42,078 nucleotides of DNA from the NCBI GenBank assembly GCA_963719025.1, contig CAVRBK010000080.1, positions 1 through 42,078 on the forward strand, in the 5' to 3' direction. Position numbers and translations under genes: made by a program. The stretch comes from Thiosocius sp963719025. GTDB taxonomy: Bacteria; Pseudomonadota; Gammaproteobacteria; Chromatiales; Chromatiaceae. The notes beneath the pieces were generated by a model. It did not search any database. It saw only the letters and a list, made by a program, of their open reading frames with translations, and was not told the DNA's origin. The first letter of the stretch is position 1; every line of letters starts with the position of its first letter. Below are positions 35,756 through 42,078 of this stretch, piece after piece.

Positions 35756-38194
35756 TTAGGCAATCTTCAGCGGCGTGAACTCGTGCGCCTGCTCACCCTC
35801 GGCACGCGCCTTCCAGGGATCGATCTGGGCAAACGTCTGGCCATGCAGGAAGCGTTGCTGCAGCGCCTTGCGGTTCTCTGCATCGTCCAGCACCTGCTGC
35901 TTGATATGGTTCAGACCGACGCGCTCGACCCAGGGCGCGGTGCGCTCCAGGTAGTGCGCCTCTTCGCGGTACAGCTGGGTGAAGGCGGCGCAGTATTCGA
36001 GCACCTCCTCCTCGGTGTCGACCTTGCACAGCAGGTCGGTGACCCGCACCTTGATGCCGCCGTTGCCGCCGACGTGCAGTTCGTAGCCGGAATCGACGCA
36101 GACCACGCCGAAGTCCTTGATCGTCGCCTCGGCGCAGTTGCGCGGACAGCCGGACACCGCCAGCTTGAACTTGTGCGGCATCCACGAACCCCAGGTCAGC
36201 TCTTCGAGCTGCACGCCGAGACCGGTCGAGTTCTGCGTGCCGAAGCGGCACCAGGTCTTGCCGGCACAGGTCTTGACCGTGCGCATGGCCTTGCCGTAGG
36301 CGTGGCCGCTGACGAAACCGGCGTCGGACAGGTCCTTCCACATGGCCGGCAGGTCTTCCTTTTTGACCCCGAACAGGTCGATGCGCTGCCCGCCGGTGAC
36401 CTTCATCTCCGGCACCTCGTACTTGTCGGACACATCGGCGATGGCGCGCAGGTCGTTCGCGGTGCACAGGCCACCGAACATGCGCGGCACCACCGAATAG
36501 GTACCGTCCTTCTGGATGTTGCCGTGGGCGCGTTCGTTGATGAACCGCGACTGCGCGTCGTCCTGGTATTCATCCGGCCAGTTCGCCAGCAGGTAGTAGT
36601 TGAGTGCCGGCCGGCAGGACGCACAGCCGTCCGGCGTCTTCCAGTCCAGTGCGTCGCGCACCGCCTGCATGCTCTTGAGTTCGCCCTGCCTGATCGCGGC
36701 GATCACCTCGTCGTGACTGTGATCGGTGCAGCCACACATACCCTTTTTGCTGGGCGCCTGGTCGTAACCCTCGCCCACGGTGCTGGCCAGAATCGCCTCG
36801 ACCAGGCCGGTACAGGAACCACAGGAGCTCGATGCCTTGGTATGCGCGCGCACGTCTTCCAGGGTAAACAGGCCCTTCTTGGATATCGCGTCGACGATAT
36901 CGCCCTTGCAGACGCCGTTGCAGCCACAGATCTCGGCATTGGCAGGCAACGCCATCACACTGGCCGAGGCATCACCGTGCCCGGCATCGCCGAGATCGTG
37001 CTGACCGAACAGGATGGTGCCGCGGAAGGCGGATATATCGGTACCTTCACGCAACAGGGTGAAGTACCAGGTGCCGTCCATGGTGTCGCCATACAGCACG
37101 GCGCCCTTGATCCTGTTGTCGCGGATGACCAGTTTCTTGTAGACACCCTGTGACGGGTCCTGCAGCACCAGGGTTTCGTCACCCTCGCCCTCGTTGAACT
37201 CACCGGCCGAGAACAGATCGATACCGGTGACCTTCAGCTTGGTCGAGGTAACCGATCCCTCGTAGCGCGCGATTCCCATCTGCGCCAGGTGATTGGCCGC
37301 GACCTTGGCCTGTTCGAACAGCGGCGCCACCAGGCCGTAGCACGCATTGCGATGCTGTACGCACTCGCCGACCGCGTAGATCTTCGGGTCGTAGGTCTGC
37401 ATCGTGTCGTTCACGACTATCCCGCGCTCACAGTGCAGCCCGGCTTTCTGCGCCAGTTCCACGTTCGGCCGGATACCCACGGCCATCACCACAAGATCGG
37501 CAGCGACCTCGCTGCCATCGGCGAAGCGCACACCGGTGACGCGGTCCTCACCGAGGATCTCTGCGGTCTGTGCCTCCATCAGGAACTGCATACCACGGTC
37601 TTCCAGCGAGACCTTGAGCATTGCCGACGCCGGCTTGTCCAGCTGGCGCTCCATCAGGCTGTCGAGCAGATGGACGACCGAGACGTTCATGCCCTGCTTC
37701 ATCAGGCCATTCGCGGCCTCCAGACCGAGCAGACCACCACCGATAACCACCGCATTCTTGTAGCTGGATGCGGCCTCGAGCATGGCCTCGACATCGGCGA
37801 TATCACGAAAGCCGATGACGCCTTTCTTCTCGTGCCCGGGCACCGGGATGATGAACGGATTGGAACCGGTGGAGATCAGCAGGCGATCGTAGCCCGCCGA
37901 CAGACCACTACGGGTGGTGATGCTGCCATGCACCCGGTCTATCTCCACCACCGGATCACCGGTAATCAGACGAATGCCGTTTTCCTCATACCATTCGCGG
38001 CTGTTGAGAATGATGTCGTCGATGGTCTTCTCACCGGCCAGCACGGGTGACAGCATGATTCGGTTATAGTTGGGATGCGGCTCGGCACCGAATACGGTGA
38101 TCTCGTAGTGCCCGGGCGCCAGCTTCAGCACCTCTTCCAGGGTACGCACGCCGGCCATGCCGTTGCCGATCATCACAAGTTTCTGTTTGCCCAT
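35756..38194 (-). CDS. nirB: nitrite reductase [NAD(P)H] large subunit
   Basis: This 812-residue protein has an FAD/NADH-binding N-terminus (KLVMIGNGMAGVRTLEEVL, then VVIGGGLLGLEAANGLMKQGM), two BFD-like [2Fe-2S] domains (CGCNGVCKGDIV ... SCGSCTGL, and CGCTDHSHDEV ... CASCRPALNYYL), then the nitrite reductase part with CAGKTWC (C-x5-C) and CPRNC (C-x3-C) ligating siroheme and [4Fe-4S]. It reduces nitrite to ammonium in the cytoplasm with NirD. The start lies 11 bases after the stop of the NrtA-like gene. The frame is intact. Confidence 0.94.
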   Translation of the reverse strand: MGKQKLVMIGNGMAGVRTLEEVLKLAPGHYEITVFGAEPHPNYNRIMLSPVLAGEKTIDDIILNSREWYEENGIRLITGDPVVEIDRVHGSITTRSGLSAGYDRLLISTGSNPFIIPVPGHEKKGVIGFRDIADVEAMLEAASSYKNAVVIGGGLLGLEAANGLMKQGMNVSVVHLLDSLMERQLDKPASAMLKVSLEDRGMQFLMEAQTAEILGEDRVTGVRFADGSEVAADLVVMAVGIRPNVELAQKAGLHCERGIVVNDTMQTYDPKIYAVGECVQHRNACYGLVAPLFEQAKVAANHLAQMGIARYEGSVTSTKLKVTGIDLFSAGEFNEGEGDETLVLQDPSQGVYKKLVIRDNRIKGAVLYGDTMDGTWYFTLLREGTDISAFRGTILFGQHDLGDAGHGDASASVMALPANAEICGCNGVCKGDIVDAISKKGLFTLEDVRAHTKASSSCGSCTGLVEAILASTVGEGYDQAPSKKGMCGCTDHSHDEVIAAIRQGELKSMQAVRDALDWKTPDGCASCRPALNYYLLANWPDEYQDDAQSRFINERAHGNIQKDGTYSVVPRMFGGLCTANDLRAIADVSDKYEVPEMKVTGGQRIDLFGVKKEDLPAMWKDLSDAGFVSGHAYGKAMRTVKTCAGKTWCRFGTQNSTGLGVQLEELTWGSWMPHKFKLAVSGCPRNCAEATIKDFGVVCVDSGYELHVGGNGGIKVRVTDLLCKVDTEEEVLEYCAAFTQLYREEAHYLERTAPWVERVGLNHIKQQVLDDAENRKALQQRFLHGQTFAQIDPWKARAEGEQAHEFTPLKIA

Positions 38195-38205
38195 TTCGAT
38201 TCCTC

Positions 38206-39546
38206 TTAATTCGTTGTGTTCAGGCCAGCCACATCGGTCGGCTGCAGCGCGGGATTGGCATTGCTGAGTTCACTTATCGGCGCAGCAAGGTTGGCGACAT
38301 CGAAACCGCGCAGGTAAGCGATCGGATCTGCCGGCTGAAAATCCCGCCCATCAAAGAACCTGTCAGGACCCAGGCGGATACCGCCGAGCTGCCAGTCCGT
38401 CGCATGCAGCCCCTCCACCTTGTAGTCCGTGTCTGGCACCTGCATGCCCAGGGCATAAGCGGCCTGGCGATACAGATCTGGCCTATAGACCCGCTCGGCC
38501 ACCGCCCGGATATCCAGCGGCCTGTCGATGTGCCCCCAGCGCAGCATCTGCGTCATGAACCAGACCGCGTGAGAACGCCATGGAAAGTTCGCCGCGAATC
38601 GATGAAACACGTTGAAGTCGGGAAGGCTGCGGGCGAACTCGGTACGCATGTACTGGAAGGTGCCCTGCATCGAAACCCGCACGGCATCGCGTGGCGCGTT
38701 GACATAGCGAGGTTGGGAAATCAGGTCGACAACCTCGGCACGATTCTCCGGCAGGTCCACCCATGCCGCGGCCTCGAGCAATGCCATCACCAGGGCCTGG
38801 TGCGTATTCGGATGCTGCATGGCCCATTCCTCGCTGACCCCCAGCACCTTCTCCGGACTGTTTTGCCAGATCTCGTACTTGGTGATCAGAACGCGCCCCA
38901 GGCCCTCGCGCACGGCCAGCTGGTTCCAGGGCTCGCCAACACAGAAACCATCGATCTGCCCGGAACGCAGCGCACTGACCATCTGCGATGGTGGCACGAC
39001 GACCAGCTTCACATCGCGGTCCGGGTCGATGCCCGCCGACGCCATCCAGTAGCGCAGTTCGTAGGTATGGGTGGAGGTTGGGAAAACCACTGCGAAGGTC
39101 AAGGGTGCCCGGCCCTTGCCCTGATCATCCCCGATCACTTGTTTCAACGCAGCGGCGCTGACCGGCGAGGCTGACATGGCTGGCGCATCGGCCAGCTTGA
39201 GCCGGCGATAGAGGGCTTCGGAAACGGTTATCGCATTGCCGTTCAGATCGAGCGACAAGGCGGTGATCATCGGCCTGTCGATCGGTCCGATGCCCAGGGT
39301 GCTGGCTATCGGCATGGTCGCCAGCATCTGCGCGGCATCGAGAATGCCGACCGCGACCTTGTCGCGGATGTTCGCCCACGACGTCTCCTTGCTCAGCATG
39401 ACCTCGAGGCCATAACGACTGAAGAATCCCTTTTCCTTTGCGACAACCAGCGGTGCGCAGTCGGTGAGCGGAATAAAGCCGACGGCGACCTCCGGCTTCT
39501 CCAGAAGCGCGGGATCGAAAGTTACGGAAACTGACTGATCGGTCAT
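38206..39546 (-). CDS. cytosolic NrtA/NasS-like nitrate-binding protein
   Basis: This 446-residue protein belongs to the CmpA/NrtA substrate-binding family (VAVGFIPLTDCAPLVVAKEKGFF, then GQIDGFCVGEPWNQLAVREGLG and LPDFNVFHRFAANFPWRSHAVW). It has no signal peptide or lipobox, so it is cytosolic. Two readings are possible: a NasS-like nitrate sensor, or a free-standing equivalent of the NrtA-like regulatory domain fused to the ATPase in cyanobacterial NrtC. The position directly after the ATPase gene, with a 10-base gap, favours the second. No nasT (ANTAR antiterminator) is visible. It is separate from the transported NrtA at 41627-42078. Confidence 0.75.
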   Translation of the reverse strand: MTDQSVSVTFDPALLEKPEVAVGFIPLTDCAPLVVAKEKGFFSRYGLEVMLSKETSWANIRDKVAVGILDAAQMLATMPIASTLGIGPIDRPMITALSLDLNGNAITVSEALYRRLKLADAPAMSASPVSAAALKQVIGDDQGKGRAPLTFAVVFPTSTHTYELRYWMASAGIDPDRDVKLVVVPPSQMVSALRSGQIDGFCVGEPWNQLAVREGLGRVLITKYEIWQNSPEKVLGVSEEWAMQHPNTHQALVMALLEAAAWVDLPENRAEVVDLISQPRYVNAPRDAVRVSMQGTFQYMRTEFARSLPDFNVFHRFAANFPWRSHAVWFMTQMLRWGHIDRPLDIRAVAERVYRPDLYRQAAYALGMQVPDTDYKVEGLHATDWQLGGIRLGPDRFFDGRDFQPADPIAYLRGFDVANLAAPISELSNANPALQPTDVAGLNTTN

Positions 39547-39555
39547 GACGAAACC

Positions 39556-40429
39556 TCAGCCTGCAGCGAGGCGCAGGTTGGCCTGGTCAGCGGCGTCGCC
39601 CTTCTCTGCATCATCGTCAGCCGAATCAACCGGGGCCGCCGGTGTCGCCGTGACATGACGCTCATGCAGGAAGCGAACGACCTCGGCACGGTAGTGGTTG
39701 TAGGCCGGGTCTTCGGCCAGGGCCGAGGCGGTCACGGGGACGCTCCAGATCGACGTCCAGAATCTCACCGATCGTGGCCGACGGGCCATTGGTCATCATG
39801 ATGATGCGGTCGGACAGCAATACGGCCTCATCGACATCGTGGGTGATCATGATCACGGTGTTGTTCAGCGCCGACTGGATCTCCATCAGGGAATCCTGCA
39901 TATGGGTCCGGGTCAGGGAATCGAGCGCGCCGAAGGGCTCGTCCATCAGCAGCACTTTCGGCTCCATCGCCAGGGCGCGGGCGATGCCGACGCGCTGCTT
40001 CATGCCGCCCGATATCTCGTCCGGCTTGCGATCGAGCGCATGCGTCATGTGCACCAGCTCGAGATTGTGCCGGGTCCACTCGTCGCGCTCGGCCTTCGAT
40101 TTCGACTTCTTGAACACCTGGTCGACTGCCAGGCGCACATTGTCGTAAACGCTCAGCCACGGCAGCAGCGAATGGTTCTGAAAAACCACGGCGCGGTCCG
40201 GGCCGGGCTCACCCACCTCGCGATTCTCCAGCAACACACAACCGGTCGTGGCCTGGAGCAGACCGGCGACGATATTCAGCACCGTCGATTTACCGCAGCC
40301 GGAGTGACCGATCAACGAGATGAACTCACCTTCGTCGACCCGCAGGTTGACCTCGTCGAGTACATTCAGCGGTCCATTGTCGGTCGGAAAAGTGATGCCG
40401 ACATGATCGATGTTCAGATAACTGTTCAT
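39556..40429 (-). CDS. nrtC: nitrate ABC transporter ATP-binding protein, one frameshift
   Basis: ABC ATPase: Walker A GHSGCGKST, Q-loop VVFQNHSLLPW, signature SGGMKQRV, Walker B KVLLMDEPFGALD and H-loop ITHDVDEAVLLSD. One extra C near 39738 breaks the end: the frame ending at 39662 gives a spurious Arg-rich tail. Correcting it yields ERPVTASALAEDPAYNHYRAEVVRFLHERH and ends AADQANLRLAAG at 39556. The protein is NrtD-like in size (about 290 residues) rather than the long cyanobacterial NrtC. It energises nitrate uptake with NrtA and NrtB. Confidence 0.88.
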
Positions 40430-40516
40430 AATGCTTGTCTCACGTTTTCGTGTTGTTCGCGTAAAGCCCGCGCAGGCGACAGGGCCTCAGTCGCCCTTGC
40501 CGCAGGACCGATGTAC

Positions 40517-41548
40517 TCAACGCATCACCGCGTTCTTGTCCCAGCTGACGGCGCGCTGCAATACCAGCATGCCGCGATCGAGCAGGAAGCCGATGAAGCC
40601 GATGACGAGTACCGCCACCATGATGCGTGCCAGCGAGTTCGAGCTGCCGTTCTGAAACTCGTCCCAGACAAACTTGCCCAGGCCCGGGTTCTGCGCCAGC
40701 ATCTCCGCGGCGATCAGCACCATCCAGCCGATGCTCAGCGACAGGCGCAGACCGGTGAACATCATCGGGATTGCGGAAGGCAGAACGATCTTGACGGTCT
40801 TGGTCAGCCAGCTCAGACGCAATACCCGGCTCACGTTGATCAGGTCCTTGCTGACCCCCGAGACACCCACCGCGGTATTGATGATGGTGGGCCACAGGCA
40901 GCACAGGGTCACGGTGATCGCGGACGTCAGGAAGGACTTGGCAAACCAGGGATCGTCCGACACGTAGGCGGCTGATACGACCATGGTCACCAATGGCAGC
41001 CAGGCCAGTGGCGACACCGGCTTGAAGACCTGGATGATCGGATTGAACGCCTGGTACAGGGTCTGGCTCATGCCGATAACGATCCCTACCGGGATGGCGA
41101 TCAGGGAGGCAATCAGGAAGCCGGTCAGCACGGTCCACAGGCTGGTGAATATCTGGTCGATGAACGTCGCCTGGCCCGTGTACTTGCGACCCTGCATCTT
41201 CTCGATCCTCTCGGCCGGTTTGCCCGCGGCCACCGCCTTCTGGATGCGCACATCCATGCGCTCGTAGAACTGTGCCTGCTTCTCACGTTCGGCGAGGTGC
41301 TCGTCGTACAGCGAGACACTCTGGGTCCACACCTGGGACGGCCCCGGCAGCTCACCGAGCGAGGTCTGAACCTGCTTGGCGCCGGCCGTCCACATCAGCA
41401 GAAAAACCAGCACTGCCGCCATGGGCACAAGTACATTGCTCGCCAGGCTTGCACTCATCCGGGTGAGCTTGTCCCCGGAAAGGAAACCGAGTGCGTTTTC
41501 CAGCATGGCACTGTCAAAGGTCTTGCGGTTTCGGATGGCACCGATCAT
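40517..41548 (-). CDS. nrtB: nitrate ABC transporter permease
   Basis: This 343-residue inner-membrane permease has an N-terminal helix (LVPMAAVLVFLLMWTAGA), a hydrophilic periplasmic stretch of about 90 residues (about 70-130), then five or six helices with the permease-ATPase contact motif near VSRVLRLSWLTKTVKIVLPSAIPMMFTGLRLSLSIGW. GGAG lies eight bases before the ATG. NrtB of this type works with NrtA and NrtC; the long periplasmic loop is common in proteobacterial homologues. Confidence 0.9.
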   Translation of the reverse strand: MIGAIRNRKTFDSAMLENALGFLSGDKLTRMSASLASNVLVPMAAVLVFLLMWTAGAKQVQTSLGELPGPSQVWTQSVSLYDEHLAEREKQAQFYERMDVRIQKAVAAGKPAERIEKMQGRKYTGQATFIDQIFTSLWTVLTGFLIASLIAIPVGIVIGMSQTLYQAFNPIIQVFKPVSPLAWLPLVTMVVSAAYVSDDPWFAKSFLTSAITVTLCCLWPTIINTAVGVSGVSKDLINVSRVLRLSWLTKTVKIVLPSAIPMMFTGLRLSLSIGWMVLIAAEMLAQNPGLGKFVWDEFQNGSSNSLARIMVAVLVIGFIGFLLDRGMLVLQRAVSWDKNAVMR

Positions 41549-41626
41549 GGCCTGCTCCTTGTCTTTGTAGCGTGATCAAAAAAGTCGGTTATGGCGGGGC
41601 CAACGACCCCGCCGTCGCGCTGCGAC

Positions 41627-42078
41627 TTACAGCTTGTCCGCGTCTTTCAGGCCGATCGCGAACGACTTGAGATAGGCGTTGGGCTTGGTGCCATCGAAGG
41701 TCACCCCATCGATGAACTCGACTGTGGCGCGCGATAGCCGGTCTCGCTGGCGAAATCGGGGAACTCGTCGGCACTCATGTGGCCTTCGCGATGAGTTCCC
41801 TGGCGGCGGTCTCGTAGATGTCCGGGCGATACACCGACTTGGCGATCTGGTCGTACCAGCTGTCGTCCTTCTGCTCGGCAATCTGGCCCCAGCGACGCAT
41901 CTGGCTGAGATACCAGACCGCATCCGAGTAATAGGGATAGGTCGCGTTGTAGCGGAAGAACACGTTGAAGTCCGGCACGTCACGCTTGTCGCCCTTTTCG
42001 TATTCGAAGGTACCGGTCATCGAGTTGGCGATGACATCGTAGTCAGCGCCAACATAGTTCGATTGCGACAGGATCTTC
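41627..42078 (-). CDS. nrtA: nitrate-binding protein NrtA, C-terminal part, window-truncated and frameshifted
   Basis: Only the C-terminal part is inside the window; the N-terminus lies beyond 42078. Visible blocks are ILSQSNYVGADYDVIANSMTGTFEYEK, DVPDFNVFFRYNATYPYYSDAVWYLSQMRRWGQIAEQKDD and the ending FDGTKPNAYLKSFAIGLKDADKL. They match the NrtA family and resemble the paralogue at 38206-39546 (DFNVF-R, AVW). Two indels near 41710 and 41782 separate the last 60 residues; corrected, they read EGHMSADEFPDFASETGYRATVEF. It is the first gene of the operon in this window. Confidence 0.85.

Overview
The window reads as chromosomal DNA of a GC-rich gammaproteobacterium. The evidence is E. coli-type EF-P with its EpmA/EpmB modification enzymes, a FimX-like c-di-GMP protein, NrtR-controlled NAD synthesis, and an assimilatory nitrate operon of the NasA/NirBD type with an NrtABC transporter. 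No rRNA, tRNA, CRISPR array, transposase or integrase was seen. The first ~565 bases are AT-rich coiled-coil coding sequence that stops abruptly inside a GC-rich gene, so the left edge looks like an assembly chimera or a recombination joint. About 20 single-base indels, mostly extra bases in short G/C runs, break otherwise well conserved genes including efp and nadA. I treat these as probable sequencing errors and annotate the genes at full span.

Layout: (1) 0.6-3.6 kb: a DUF4399-like stub, then epmA and efp on the minus strand and epmB divergent from them. (2) 3.7-7.9 kb: a PilZ-like protein and a REC-PAS-GGDEF-EAL FimX-like protein, closed by a strong terminator. (3) 7.9-17.8 kb: a ten-kilobase block all on the minus strand. 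In transcription order it encodes an RND periplasmic adaptor, an RND permease with a calcium-loop motif and a histone H1-like Lys/Ala tail, three exported Arg/Pro-rich proteins sharing F-R-P motifs, a ParA-like ATPase, a membrane-anchored TPR protein and a small membrane coiled-coil protein. (4) 18.3-20.8 kb: a dynamin-like GTPase and a ROK sugar kinase. (5) 20.8-25.7 kb: an HDOD protein, divergent nrtR-nadA behind a promoter with two tandem operator-like repeats, then a two-domain PPK2 and SirB2. (6) 25.7-30.7 kb: a b-type cytochrome, a LysM-FecR protein and a CHASE2-GGDEF-EAL protein. (7) 30.8-42.1 kb: mobB, an RluA-type pseudouridine synthase and the nitrate assimilation operon, read right to left as nrtA, nrtB, nrtC, a cytosolic NrtA-like protein, nirB, nirD and nasA.

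The best candidate for something undescribed is block 3. Its three tandem exported proteins look like divergent paralogues built around F-R-P motifs. They lie between an RND pair with an unusual tail and a ParA/TPR/membrane-coil trio, all on one strand. An array of five DnaA-box-like 9-mers sits between two of the paralogue genes. The proposal that they form one envelope system is inference from gene order only.
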